64,000 bases of DNA from JAGVSR01 sp963778225 (GTDB lineage: Bacteria > Pseudomonadota > Alphaproteobacteria > Rhizobiales > Hyphomicrobiaceae), in the NCBI GenBank assembly GCA_963778225.1, contig CAVZTR010000010.1, forward strand, positions 1-64,000. The letters are read 5' to 3'. The notes beneath the pieces were generated by a model. It made no database searches, was not told the origin of the DNA, and saw only the letters and a list, made by a program, of their open reading frames with translations. Made by a program: the position numbers and the translations under genes. Positions 1 through 9,027 of this stretch are shown here, piece by piece; within the stretch, counting starts at the first letter, position 1, and each line of letters opens with the position of its first letter.

Positions 1-642
1 AAACTGCGATCCAACCTTTGCTGCCCGATTGATTCGGCCCCAGATGAGACGCGAAATGGGAACCATTGGGATCGCACGCCGTCAGGCTTGACGCAGGCGC
101 TGGAGATTGGCGGGTGTGGGGAGACACCATCGTCCTCGAATAGTTTCTGGCTCCGCTGCCACCGCCTCAGCGCTTCATGCGTGCTTGCACCGAAGAGGCC
201 GTCAACCTTCGTGGCATAGCCCTGCTTTTTGAGAAGCCGTTGCAGATCCCGGATTTCGTCCCGGCTGAGCTCGGTCGCGAGGTAGGGCTTGCTGGCACAT
301 GGATACGCGCTGTAGGTGCAGCGGCTAAAGCCCGCCAGAGTAGAGGGGCCGCAGTCCACTTTCGGACACGCCGCAAAGTCCCACCGACCAAAGCGTTAGC
401 CATACTTATTGAACACCTGGTCTTTCCAGTGTTCCTCAGCAGACTTTTGCGCCCAGAACATTGACGGCCGCTGGTTGCCCGATGCGGAACTCATTTCACG
501 TTGGCAGCCGTCGCGGCGGTTTGGGCAGGCGATCCGCGACCGAAGGCTCGTCGCAGAACTCCGCGGCGGCCGCCGGCCGCAGATGTGCCAGACCACAGAG
601 GAGAGTTGCCAACACAGTCGTAGCAGCCAACGTGGATCGCAT
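1..642 (-). pseudogene. Broken secreted protein with peptidoglycan-binding domain (runs off left edge)
   Basis: The ATG at 642 follows an AGAAGGAAG ribosome site and opens a clear signal peptide (MRSTLAATTVLATLL, then an Ala-rich cleavage region). That frame stops at 496. The continuing protein lies in another frame (around 560-396) and meets an in-frame TAA at 396-398 (KYG-stop-RFGRWDFAAC). Reading on past the stop gives a Cys-containing segment and then a PG_binding_1-like unit (LQRLLKKQGYATKVDGLFG) that is open to the window edge. One frameshift and one nonsense codon therefore separate three parts that look like one gene. The domain call rests on the DGxFG pattern; the function of the full protein is unknown. 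Confidence 0.55.
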
Positions 643-963
643 GACGGCTTCCTTCTTTCTGGCCGAGAACGGCGAGCGACTTGTTTCGCGTTTACGCCTC
701 TGACTTGGCAGGCGGCGCGGGGACTGGTCTTTGAATTGCAGCAAGGCGCCGGGCCAGCGGAGACTTTCCGCACAAGATCGAGACACTGTCGCGCGAGTCA
801 CGGTGGAGAGCGCGTGAGGAAGACCACCAAGGCTCGTGACTGCGGGTATCGAAAAGCCCGCACCTGATACCACTGCATGTCCGACACTTGATGTCGCGCA
901 AGCCTCGCAACGGCCGGCTTTTGCAAAGTAGCAATCTGGTGATGATTCTATGTGAGGAACGTG
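643..963. other. Intergenic region, no gene seen
   Basis: These 321 bases separate the divergent broken peptidoglycan-binding gene and the small membrane protein gene. No coding frame with a ribosome site and sensible composition is seen. It must hold the two divergent promoters, but no convincing promoter boxes stand out. Confidence 0.5.
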
Positions 964-1362
964 ATGATCCAAGCGATCTTTAAAGGACACCACTTCAGTA
1001 TCACTGCTTCCGTGATTGCAGCTGGCGCGGTTGCCGTCTTCTTCTTTGGCGCGCCAGGCTGGGCGCCTCCCGAGCAGTCCCAGCTCTCATCGTCATTTGC
1101 TCTGATGTACGCGCTACTGACCTATCTGTTCCTGCAGATGGTTGCTCATGTCTTTTACCGCCCAGCGTCTCGACGCCAGATGCTGATCGACATGCTGTCG
1201 TCACTTCTGCCGGTGGTGATCCTGCTTTACGTCCTGGCCGACTACTCTCGCGGTCATCTCGCCGTCTCGACTTTCCAGCTTAACGCCGCGCTCCTGACGC
1301 TCTATGCGATGACCCTGGATCTCCTCGTCGACATTGGGCTCATCCTGTGGCCGCGGCAGTAA
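964..1362 (+). CDS. Small integral membrane protein, unknown function
   Basis: A 132-residue protein starting at ATG 964, which sits five bases after a GAGGA ribosome site (955-959). A GTG at 952 is in frame but lacks such a site. It is strongly hydrophobic, with about four membrane segments: residues around 13-32, 43-62, 75-95 and 107-128. Short polar loops carry an Arg-rich RPASRR stretch. No family is recognised. The neighbours, a broken cell-wall protein and a methyltransferase, give no functional hint. The coding call rests on the ribosome site, composition and regular membrane topology. Confidence 0.6.
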   Translation: MIQAIFKGHHFSITASVIAAGAVAVFFFGAPGWAPPEQSQLSSSFALMYALLTYLFLQMVAHVFYRPASRRQMLIDMLSSLLPVVILLYVLADYSRGHLAVSTFQLNAALLTLYAMTLDLLVDIGLILWPRQ

Positions 1363-1506
1363 CGAAGCATGAGACAGATCCAATCGGCACAGAACTAAAA
1401 GGGCTCAGAAGCGGCTTCCTCACGACGAGCCCAATCCAACAATAGTGCCCCACCTCAAAGTCAGAACGACTGCCTCGGGAATCTTAATCGCTGCGGGACC
1501 TCAATA

Positions 1507-2247
1507 CTAGGGAACTGGTGCGAACTCGCGAATGGCCAAAATCGACTTCGTTAGCGGACCGATACGTTCGCGCTTCATCACGGCATCCGGAAAGAGCTCT
1601 CGCATTTGCCGCATGTCGAGCAGATCCACGGATTGCACACCACGCATCGCTGCGTCGACGGTTGTGCGACGGCCGCCAAAGCCGAGGTTGCACCACAATA
1701 ACAACCGGTAGCGAACTTGCTCCGGCAGGAATTGAAACCCCGGAAAACGGAAGTGGGGCTCATACGGGAACCAGAAGTTCGGGGTTTGCACGTAGTAGGT
1801 GGGCGCCAGACGCCGCACTTCCTCCGCCATATCGCTGGCCTGTTTCCATCCACCGACATGCTCAATGACCGAATTGGAGTGAACCATGTCAAAGGCATTA
1901 TTGTCGTACCGGCCCATATCACACGCGTTGCCATGATGCGATACGAATTTGCGGTGCCGGACCTCCGTCGGCTCAAGGTTGAACAGGTGGATTTCAACGG
2001 GCGCCTGGTCAATGAAGTCCTTCGCGATTTCCCAGTAGTATTCGGTGCCGCCGATGTCGGCGATCCGGCACAATCCCTTTCGCTCAATAATCCGCTCGAT
2101 CATCGGACGGATGTGCCGGAAGCGCCGCTGCCGCGCTTGAAATGATAGCGAATGGGCGTTGAGATAGGTTTGCTCCACCGTATGCGGGGCGCGACCGGCG
2201 GTTTTCGCGAAGGTGATCTCTCTAACGCCAGCCAAAAATTTGCTCAT
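1507..2247 (-). CDS. SAM-dependent methyltransferase, class I
   Basis: A 246-residue protein with a class I methyltransferase fold. The SAM-binding motif I is ADIGGTEYYWE near residue 63, and a later acidic/hydrophobic strand reads FDMVHSNSVIEHVGGW near residue 120, typical of Methyltransf_11 proteins. The C-terminal third (FRFPGFQFLPE and beyond) resembles sugar- or lipid-associated methyltransferases, but the substrate cannot be read from sequence. It stands alone with no operon partner. The downstream side, toward 2958, is non-coding. The fold is sure; the substrate is unknown. Confidence 0.8.
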   Translation of the reverse strand: MSKFLAGVREITFAKTAGRAPHTVEQTYLNAHSLSFQARQRRFRHIRPMIERIIERKGLCRIADIGGTEYYWEIAKDFIDQAPVEIHLFNLEPTEVRHRKFVSHHGNACDMGRYDNNAFDMVHSNSVIEHVGGWKQASDMAEEVRRLAPTYYVQTPNFWFPYEPHFRFPGFQFLPEQVRYRLLLWCNLGFGGRRTTVDAAMRGVQSVDLLDMRQMRELFPDAVMKRERIGPLTKSILAIREFAPVP

Positions 2248-2957
2248 CGGTCAAGGCCCCGGCCATACAAGGTGGCCTGTCAAAAAAGGTATTGAAATCG
2301 CCACCGACTATCGATGAAAGCGGCACCTAGCCGTGCGCTAAAAACTATAGCCAGTGGTGGTAAAAAGAAGCCTGGGATGATTTGGCAGATGCCAGTTATG
2401 GCTAAGCGATCGTTAATGGACGCAAGCTCCGGGCGGGATCGCTACGGGGCGGACCCCAACTCCGGCCGGCTGCGGTGATGGCGTTGGTACGCTGCCTTGG
2501 CCGTAGCCACTATGGGGATTGTGAGCGGTGCAGTGCCGTCGCTAGAGACGGAGCTGGTAGGCGCCGGATTGCGCGAACCAAGGTCACGCCCACCTAGCTT
2601 CGGTGGAATTCGCAGCGAAATCGAAGAGTGACGAGAACCGGCTGGGATTAAAGAACCGTCCCGCTTCGAGGACAGCGGCATAAGGCACAGCGAGGTCACA
2701 GCTTAAGGCTGCTACGGCGGTCGGTCCCGGACGCCGTCACTTGCACGAGCGGCGATCCCTGTCGCTACGGGAGCAGTGCGGCGGTTTCACGATTGGACCA
2801 GGCGCTGGCCGACTTGTTGTCGTCGCTCGTGGCTTCCAGGATCGCGATGGAACACCCCAATACGCCCGACGCGATCAACAAATGGCCGTGTCGAGTACGT
2901 GGCAGTCATAGCGATTGTCGCACACGACACTAGCGGCCGAACCTTTCTTTGTATCGT
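2248..2957. other. Non-coding stretch at the left flank of the prophage remnant
   Basis: About 710 bases with no convincing gene on either strand. Open frames are short, lack ribosome sites and have Arg/Ser-rich shadow composition. It lies between a chromosomal methyltransferase gene and the terminase gene, so it may hold a left attachment site or decayed phage DNA. No direct repeat matching the right flank was recognised by eye. Confidence 0.4.
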
Positions 2958-4409
2958 CTAGCGCAACGGATCCCATACTCGAAGTTTGCGACCAGCTGGG
3001 TCATTGAGTTCGACCTGATCGTCGTCGGCAATGTTTGGAAAGGCGGCGATCTCGTTCAAGAACGTATCGAGCCACGGCGCGGCATGTGGGATCACGACCG
3101 CTCCCGATGCGATCCGCAGGGCGGCCTTGCCAAAGCGTTCGATTTTCGAGTCAGACGGACGAGTCACTCTCGCTCCCAGATCGAGTGGCGCCGATGTGGC
3201 TTCGGAGATCTGCAAATTGCTAAGCCCGGCACGCCTTAACTCTTGCGCAAGTCCCAGCCCCAAGCCCCGTTCATCAAGAACAATCAGTGATGGCTTTGCT
3301 TTGGCGTTCTCCGCGAGGATCGCGGCCTTGACCTCGGGGAGTTCCAACCGAACGGTAACAACCCGAGTTAAGAATAACGCGTCTTGGCCATCATCGTTTT
3401 TGGCAAGGCCCCACTCGGTGCAAACACTGGCGTTCCCGGTCACGGTCGCTCCAACATCCCAGGAATGAATCATGGCCTCGAACTTCGGCGGCTTGGACAA
3501 ATCGTAGCGGGCGAATGACCCAACCGATAACATGCCCGACCCGCCCACGGTTGGGCGCTGCAGATACTGGGACGACCAGACGTAATCGGGAAGCGATCGT
3601 TGGAGTTCGGCGACCTTCTGTTTGTCGAAGCGTTGCGGGTTGAGAACGTCACCCAGGTTTCTTCGCAAAACTTCACAGCCGCCGACAACGATGGATTCCT
3701 TCCTCTCAGCAACGAGTGGAAGCCGCAAAACAAAATCGGCCGATGGCTCTAAAGTCGCAGACAAATCATCGGGTGCCAGGCGATGCATGACCAGGATCAA
3801 CGCGCCCCGTGAGGGATCGTTGAAACGGGTCATCAAAGAGTTCGACACCCAGCTTCGCACCTTCTGCTTGACGCGCTCGGAGGCGGCGTCTTGCGGCTGC
3901 ATTGGGTCGTCAACGATGGCGAGGTCAGCGCCGAACCCTGTAATCGTGCTGCCGATTGCGGTGGCATAGCGATAACCTCCAGCGGTTGTCTGGATGTGAT
4001 CGACCGCATGCTTATCCAGCACGGTTTTCGGAAAGAGATCACGGTACAACGGCGACCGCATGACGGTTCGGGTTTGTGAAGATAAGGCGTGCGCCAAATC
4101 GTCGGAATATGACGCCGCGAGCACCTTGGTCGTCGGATCGCGGCCCAATCGCCACGCCGGGTAGAAGATGGACGCTAGGGTCGATTTCATGTGCCGCGGC
4201 GGCATGTTGACGATGACTTGCCTATAGCGGCCCCGCTCCATCTCCATGAGCAGCGCGCCAAAGCAATTGAGATAATCGGCGGGAACGAAGGTGTGACCGG
4301 GATGAAGGACATCGAACATCAGATCGACGAAGACGCGAAAGTCCGTTCGTGCGAAGTGAAGCAGGACGTCATTCAGTTCTCGATCACGGCGCAACTTACG
4401 AGGCGTCAT
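2958..4409 (-). CDS. Phage terminase large subunit
   Basis: A 483-residue protein from ATG 4409; an in-frame ATG lies further upstream, but the shorter form begins MTPRKLRRDRELND and overlaps the previous gene by only 14 bases. It has a terminase ATPase domain with Walker A-like NMPPRHMKST near residue 77, where Met replaces the usual Gly before Lys, and Walker B-like LAIVDDP near residue 160. The C-terminal half holds a nuclease-like region with acidic strands (HSWDVGA, LIVLDERG). It would pump DNA into capsids, yet no portal, capsid or tail gene follows, so it is probably a relic. It is coupled to the DUF5681 gene upstream, as in many small prophage segments. Confidence 0.88.
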   Translation of the reverse strand: MTPRKLRRDRELNDVLLHFARTDFRVFVDLMFDVLHPGHTFVPADYLNCFGALLMEMERGRYRQVIVNMPPRHMKSTLASIFYPAWRLGRDPTTKVLAASYSDDLAHALSSQTRTVMRSPLYRDLFPKTVLDKHAVDHIQTTAGGYRYATAIGSTITGFGADLAIVDDPMQPQDAASERVKQKVRSWVSNSLMTRFNDPSRGALILVMHRLAPDDLSATLEPSADFVLRLPLVAERKESIVVGGCEVLRRNLGDVLNPQRFDKQKVAELQRSLPDYVWSSQYLQRPTVGGSGMLSVGSFARYDLSKPPKFEAMIHSWDVGATVTGNASVCTEWGLAKNDDGQDALFLTRVVTVRLELPEVKAAILAENAKAKPSLIVLDERGLGLGLAQELRRAGLSNLQISEATSAPLDLGARVTRPSDSKIERFGKAALRIASGAVVIPHAAPWLDTFLNEIAAFPNIADDDQVELNDPAGRKLRVWDPLR

Positions 4410-4800
4410 GGGGATCCTCTGTATCGTGGATGAGATGGGCGTACCGGCGTAGAACACGGCGGACAACGTCCGCATCGACCGCGGGCGACACGTCTGTCGG
4501 TGACGACTTTTGAGGAGTTCCTACCAGCTGGAGCACGAGCCGCGCCGCACCGAGGTCCCCCTCAAGCGCCGAGGCGAACAATCGGCGCGCGAGCGCCGTG
4601 ATCTTTGGCATCTCGACCGTTCGGTCTCCCTGGCGCAGCTTGACTTTTCGCGCCGCTTCCCTGGTCAAAGCTTCTTCAATGGTCGGGACGCCACGCGGGC
4701 GCCCCTTTGGGTTTCCTGACTGCCCGGGTTTGAACCGCGTCGCCCGAGGCGGGGAGCCATAGCCCACCGCCTCGGAAGATGTCTGTCGCTTCTCGCTCAT
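4396..4800 (-). CDS. DUF5681 domain protein, phage-associated
   Basis: A 134-residue protein that starts at ATG 4800, overlapping the stop of the methyltransferase gene as ATGA. The N-terminal motif FKPGQSGNPKGRP near residues 23-35 is the hallmark of DUF5681. The rest is helical and basic (EALTREAARKV, ALARRLFASALEGD). DUF5681 genes are commonly found just before terminase large subunit genes, as here, and have been suggested to act in DNA packaging. That role is inference. A longer open frame extends upstream into the methyltransferase but has shadow composition. Confidence 0.8.
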   Translation of the reverse strand: MSEKRQTSSEAVGYGSPPRATRFKPGQSGNPKGRPRGVPTIEEALTREAARKVKLRQGDRTVEMPKITALARRLFASALEGDLGAARLVLQLVGTPQKSSPTDVSPAVDADVVRRVLRRYAHLIHDTEDPHDAS

Positions 4801-6242
4801 GTCTGCTCCCCATCGGCTTGACGACGAAGCCGGACCTGTGCCGGGCTTTCGTCGGTTCCCACGAGCCTCGCACCGCGACCCGTCACCGCCTGCCACCGCT
4901 CGATCGCAAGATCGGCATACACGGGATCGAGTTCGACCCCGCGGCATACACGCCCCGTCGCTTCGGCCGCGATCATCGTCGTGCCCGTTCCGAGAAAACC
5001 ATCGAGCACGGTGTCTCCCCGGCGGGTAATATCGAGCAGAAGGTCCTTCAGCAGAGAAACGGGTTTTGGGGTAGGATGTTTTGAGAGGAGCTTGTGTGCT
5101 TCCGAGCCGGCTGTCGACGCTCCACAACACAGCCACAGGTTCGATCGGTGGCGTCCCCACTTACCCAATTCGATATTGTTGATGTGCGCGGCCTGCCCTT
5201 TCTTGAACACCGGCAGAAGCTCGTGCTGCGATCGCCAAAGCGACCCCATCCCGGCATCACTTTTGCCCCATACGATGAGGTTGAGGAGATCGAGACCAAG
5301 ACCGCGTCCCGAGGCAAGGATGATCTCGATGCTGCGCCAATCGATAAATGACGCGAAAAGCCCTCCATCGACCAGGTGGGCGAGGCCGGCAGTCATCCAA
5401 TGGGACGTAAAGGACAGATACTCCTCTCGGGTCATTTCACCGCTCGCGACGGCGAACTCCCTGTGATGCGGCTGAGTTGTGCAGTGCCCGCCAACCGGAA
5501 CATTGTAAGGCGGATCGGTCACGATCAGACGCGCCAAGGGTCTCCCAGCAAACAGCCGCGCATAGACATCAGCGTCCCGCACATCCCCTACAACGAGAAC
5601 ATGGTCGCCACAGACCCAGACGTCTCCAAGCCTGCTGATCGGGACCTCGCGAAGCGGAGGCAGCCGGTCCTCTATCTGATCGCCATCCGCATCCTCGATA
5701 AGGAGCGCGTCGATCTCGGCGCATTCAAAGCCGAGGCAGAGGACGTCTTGGTCGAGCTCGATGAGTTCGGAAATTTCCAAGGTCAGGGCTTCGAGATCCC
5801 AACTCCCGGTTTCTTGGGTTCGGTTGAGCGCGATCGTTAATGCGCGTTGCTCAGCTGCAGACAGATGACCGACACGAAGAATTGGAACGGTCGGAAGCTC
5901 TAGCCGGATGGCAGCGTCCCGGACGCTATGACCATCGATTACGACCAGATCGTCGCCGACCAAGACCGGCCGGCAGCACCCAAAGGCTCGGATGCTCTCT
6001 TCGATGCGTGCCACTTGAGCCGGGGCAGGCTTGCGTACCCGTCGGTGTGCGTCCTTGAGAGTTCTTGGGGGCACACACTCGAACTGCAGCCCAGGAGTAA
6101 GATCATTGCGCCCCGACGACGGACGACGCAGCTGAAACAACTCTTCCTGTGTCTTTCGACGGGACTTCGTCTTCTCTTGTAATGCGGGCTTGATGCCTTC
6201 CGGCATTAGAACGGCGCCCGAAGTGGTCTTGATGCGTGTCAT
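4797..6242 (-). CDS. ParB-like domain DNA methyltransferase (N4/N6 amino type)
   Basis: A 481-residue two-domain protein. Residues about 50-200 form a ParB/sulfiredoxin-like nuclease fold with the VIDGHSVRDAA signature. Residues about 230-450 form a DNA amino-methyltransferase with catalytic TDPPYNVP near residue 240 and the SAM-binding GFLGTGTT motif near residue 412, so the order is catalytic motif before SAM motif, as in beta-class enzymes. Such fusions occur in many alphaproteobacterial prophages. No restriction endonuclease lies nearby, so it probably protects or marks phage DNA. It is coupled by ATGA to the DUF5681 gene downstream. Confidence 0.87.
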   Translation of the reverse strand: MTRIKTTSGAVLMPEGIKPALQEKTKSRRKTQEELFQLRRPSSGRNDLTPGLQFECVPPRTLKDAHRRVRKPAPAQVARIEESIRAFGCCRPVLVGDDLVVIDGHSVRDAAIRLELPTVPILRVGHLSAAEQRALTIALNRTQETGSWDLEALTLEISELIELDQDVLCLGFECAEIDALLIEDADGDQIEDRLPPLREVPISRLGDVWVCGDHVLVVGDVRDADVYARLFAGRPLARLIVTDPPYNVPVGGHCTTQPHHREFAVASGEMTREEYLSFTSHWMTAGLAHLVDGGLFASFIDWRSIEIILASGRGLGLDLLNLIVWGKSDAGMGSLWRSQHELLPVFKKGQAAHINNIELGKWGRHRSNLWLCCGASTAGSEAHKLLSKHPTPKPVSLLKDLLLDITRRGDTVLDGFLGTGTTMIAAEATGRVCRGVELDPVYADLAIERWQAVTGRGARLVGTDESPAQVRLRRQADGEQT

Positions 6243-6826
6243 AGCCTACTCCTTTCGATGAACCGACGGTCACCGAAGGAGAGGCCCAGCACTAAAGCAC
6301 CGACGCGTTACAATGCCTGGAGCTCCGGATATTTGCCCGAAGCCCTATGACACGTAAGCGTACAGCACTCCTTGCAAGACGCTCGTGTGTTGGGACCTCC
6401 ACCGTTCGGTGGCTGTCCACGCGCACAGACTTGGTCAAGAGGGGAGATCGTGCAAGAATTTTTTCGGGGGCCGGTTCATCCGTAACCCAGCACCTTTTTC
6501 AGGATTGGCCCCGGACTTGGAAACTCGCTGGAGGTCGCGGAGTTGTGTAAATCCGGTACCTGTTTTTCCCTGTTCCATTCTATTGAATACATCTCGTCCA
6601 GCAACCGAGAAATCATGCGAAATCTAAGGACTACGTCAAAGCGAGCCCGTCTCTGACGGGCCCGATCGGGGTATTTCTCTGTTAAATTGCCTGTTACCAG
6701 GGAATTCTCGACAAAAACGTCCGCTTCTCGAAACGAACCCAAACGCTTAGGAATTCGATCCGGGTCATTGACGTCATCCCGGCGAAAGTCGGTCAAAACT
6801 CAAAATCAAGTCCTGGTTGTTGCGGC
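6243..6826. other. Non-coding gap inside the prophage remnant
   Basis: About 584 bases with no gene that can be supported. A 106-codon minus-strand frame (6476-6796) exists but has no ribosome site, and its composition is unlike its neighbours. The region is more AT-rich locally, with phrases such as GGGAATTC followed by CCTGTTA-like words, which resembles degenerate intergenic repeats known from related genomes. That likeness is from memory and was not tested. Confidence 0.35.
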
Positions 6827-7309
6827 TCAGGGCTCCGACTTCGGCAGTCGGCGGTCAAGCTCCGCGATTACCTTTGCGAGCTGGTTGGCAAGATGTCCTT
6901 CGTACCGGCCGATCTTGGCCAGCACATCGCCGTCGCGGATCATGTGAAACACCGCCCGCCCGAGCCCGGGCTTGGAAGAAGACGACCCATCCTCCGGACG
7001 GTGACAGGTCTGCATCCACGCGATCGCAGCCGCCTCGAGTGCCGGCACGCGCCGCAGGCGCCAGGTGAGACCCACCATGCGCTGAACGAGATGTTCCTCG
7101 ACGAGGTCCCGCGGTTGGTAAACGTCGAACGCCCTGTCGAGGAGATCCTGAAACGTCTCCGCCTCTTCGCCGTCGATGACGAGGGCCTCGGCTGTAAGCC
7201 CATGCCTCAGCGCATTGCGCCGGCTCTGCTCCTTCCCGTCGAGCGTTCTAGGACCTGTGCTGCGCAGGGCGTTGCAGCGGTTGGCGGCGATCTGCCGGTT
7301 GGTGGCCAC
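6827..7309 (-). CDS. Conserved hypothetical protein, mobile-element associated
   Basis: A 160-residue basic protein that begins MATNRQIAANRCNALRSTGP and continues RTLDGKEQSRRNALRHGL. The pattern N-x-STGPRT-x-x-GK-x-x-x-x-NA-x-RHGL is typical of a widespread family found near phage and transposon genes in alphaproteobacteria. The remainder is helical, with an EEHLVQRMV segment and a C-terminal helix rich in Leu and Lys. No enzymatic motif is visible. It lies in the same direction as the phage genes and probably belongs to the remnant. Function unknown. Confidence 0.7.
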   Translation of the reverse strand: MATNRQIAANRCNALRSTGPRTLDGKEQSRRNALRHGLTAEALVIDGEEAETFQDLLDRAFDVYQPRDLVEEHLVQRMVGLTWRLRRVPALEAAAIAWMQTCHRPEDGSSSSKPGLGRAVFHMIRDGDVLAKIGRYEGHLANQLAKVIAELDRRLPKSEP

Positions 7310-7353
7310 GCAGCACCTTCAAAGGAGAACAGCGGGGGGAGCTCAGCGACCGT

Positions 7354-7719
7354 TCACTCCGGCAGGGCCCCGTTCGCCTGACCGTCAGAGTGAGGCTTGG
7401 TCTCGGCCTCCTGAGCCTCGTCATAGCTCTCACGCTGCCCGCTGCGTGAGGCCGCCCATAACCGGTTGGCGAACTTGAGCGGGTCGATGATGCCATGCCG
7501 CGCCCACCACGCCCGCTCATCCCCCGCCCGATGCAGAGCGTCGTGATGGCCGGAACACAAAGGCACGGTGTATTCGTCCGAGACCTTCATGGCCATGGAT
7601 CGCGGTTGCGCAAATTTAAGGTGGTGCGCATGGCAGGGTCGGCGTCCACAGACAAGGCACGGCTGCCGTCCGACAAACGCGAGATGGTCCTTATCCCGGA
7701 TCCGGGTCTCCTTCGGAAT
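7354..7719 (-). pseudogene. HNH-type zinc domain, frameshifted C-terminal part of the Rad52-like gene
   Basis: From 7719 down to the stop at 7354 an open frame encodes IPKETRIRDKDHLAFVGRQP followed by CLVCGRRPCHAHH and VPLCSGHHDALHR. The Cys and His spacing is that of a small HNH/zinc nuclease-like domain. The frame has no ATG, GTG or TTG before residue 40, because a TGA at 7720-7722 closes it. Dropping one A at 7719-7720 joins it to the preceding Rad52-like gene (KPSGLL then IPKETR). From memory, related proteins carry this domain as a C-terminal extension. It is either a one-base error or a true frameshift. Confidence 0.6.
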
Positions 7720-8413
7720 TCAACAACCCGGAGGGCTTGGTCTGACCGATCTCGCGCAGGCGCTCCTGGAGCAGAGATGGTAACTCCTTGCCCCCATCCT
7801 GCCGGGCGGCGTCGGTAAAGGTCGCAAGGTTTGCGGTCCAGAACGCATAAGCCTCGTCCAAGGTCTGGACCTTCGAGAGCTCGCGCCGGGTCGCGTCGAC
7901 CAACTGGGCGGGGTCGGATACCTCCACCGCGCGCTGATCTGCCAGCATCAACACCAGCGGTTTGGGAGGTGTTTTAGGCTTGGTGACATGGGCGTGGTCG
8001 CGATCATAGAGCGCCAGGCCGAAGGGATTGCCGAAGGTCGCCAACGCCCGCTTGGTAGCATCCGTCTCGGCCGCCTTCAGGCCCAACTCGTGCGCCACCT
8101 CAGAGAGGGGTGCCTGCCCGTAGCCCGTCCCCATCCCCTCCCGGACCGTGATCGTTGAGGACGTGCGAACGGTGATTCGTACCTTCGCCGAATAGAAGCA
8201 CGCCGTCTGTCCGCCGCGCTTCTCCTGCCAAACACATTCTGGGCTCTGGGTCTGCCGATCCCAATTTTCGAACCCAAAAATCCGGTTGGCTTCCGCGATC
8301 ACATGCCAGCCTTCCACGTAAGCGATGCGGATGCCATTGCACTCCTTCGTTCGCACATGCTGATGGCGTAGCTTGGCACTTAAAGCCTTTGCCTGTTTTT
8401 CGCTCAGCGCCAT
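7691..8413 (-). CDS. Rad52/Rad22-like single-strand annealing protein
   Basis: A 240-residue protein from ATG 8413; the ATG shares its A with the stop of the upstream Gp157-like gene (TGATG), which fixes the start. The region RIAYVEGWHVIAEANRIFGFENWDR is split here as IAYVEGWHVIAEANRIFG then FENWDR, around residues 27-50. Together with the later ELGLKAAETDATKRALATFG it is characteristic of the Rad52/Rad22 recombination family used by phages. The protein would anneal complementary strands during phage recombination. The last 15 codons are probably out of frame; see the HNH entry. Confidence 0.82.
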   Translation of the reverse strand: MALSEKQAKALSAKLRHQHVRTKECNGIRIAYVEGWHVIAEANRIFGFENWDRQTQSPECVWQEKRGGQTACFYSAKVRITVRTSSTITVREGMGTGYGQAPLSEVAHELGLKAAETDATKRALATFGNPFGLALYDRDHAHVTKPKTPPKPLVLMLADQRAVEVSDPAQLVDATRRELSKVQTLDEAYAFWTANLATFTDAARQDGGKELPSLLQERLREIGQTKPSGLLNSEGDPDPG

Positions 8414-8934
8414 CACTTGGTCCTCACGCTTAGCTGCTGTTGTGGCGGCAGAAGCCGCGCCCCCTCGACCTCCGCCCCGCTCTTTAAAGCTGCAAGGACC
8501 CCTTGCCGATCGAGCTTGGCCGGCTGCGGTTTCCAATAAGCCGCCGGGATTTTATCCTCCGCGCTGACGTCGAGAGCCGGGCCGCCAGTGCGCAGAGAGG
8601 CGGTAAAATCAGCCTCGGATACTTTTTTGATCTGTGCATCGACCATTGCGCGCAGCGCGAGTTGCCGCTTTCGCTTGGCTCGATCGTGGAGCCGATCCAA
8701 CCGGTCCTTCATGTCCGTCACCCGGCTAGACAGCCCGTCAGCGAAGGCCTCATCAATCAACGCCGACCGGATCAACTCCCCGATCATTGCCGGCAGATCA
8801 CTCAGCCCCTCCAATGTATCGTGCAGGGTCTCATCATCGAGGCCGGGGTAGTCGGCTATCAGTTGTTCTCGGACGCGCTTGTAATCGATGGTTTCCTGAG
8901 GAAGTCTCAGGGCAGGGTAAGTCTCGGTACGCAT
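8413..8934 (-). CDS. Siphovirus Gp157-like protein
   Basis: A 173-residue protein from ATG 8934; an in-frame ATG further upstream adds residues with no family match. The helical, charged central region (MKDRLDRLHDRAKRKRQLAL, residues about 75-95) and the C-terminal IPAAYWKPQPAKLDRQGVL motif match the Gp157 family. In that family the closing segment reads roughly P-x-x-Y-W-x-P-x-P-P-x-x-L-D-K. Gp157 proteins are linked to phage resistance or phage DNA metabolism, but the mechanism is uncertain. It is the first gene of the phage operon and is translationally coupled to the Rad52-like gene. Confidence 0.82.
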   Translation of the reverse strand: MRTETYPALRLPQETIDYKRVREQLIADYPGLDDETLHDTLEGLSDLPAMIGELIRSALIDEAFADGLSSRVTDMKDRLDRLHDRAKRKRQLALRAMVDAQIKKVSEADFTASLRTGGPALDVSAEDKIPAAYWKPQPAKLDRQGVLAALKSGAEVEGARLLPPQQQLSVRTK

Positions 8935-9027
8935 GTGACGGCCTCCAGATCCGCTTGATACTCTTGGTATCAGCCATGGGTCGCCGCCTTTATCCACTGC
9001 AATGATCTCCCATAAGCCGCATGTGCG

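Noticed and set aside
2958..4409. Terminase as part of a gene transfer agent
   Set aside because: No GTA portal, protease or capsid genes follow, and the neighbours (Gp157, Rad52-like) are of temperate phage type.
6476..6796. 106-codon minus-strand open frame in the prophage gap
   Set aside because: No ribosome site, no recognisable family and unusual composition; more likely degenerate intergenic repeat sequence.
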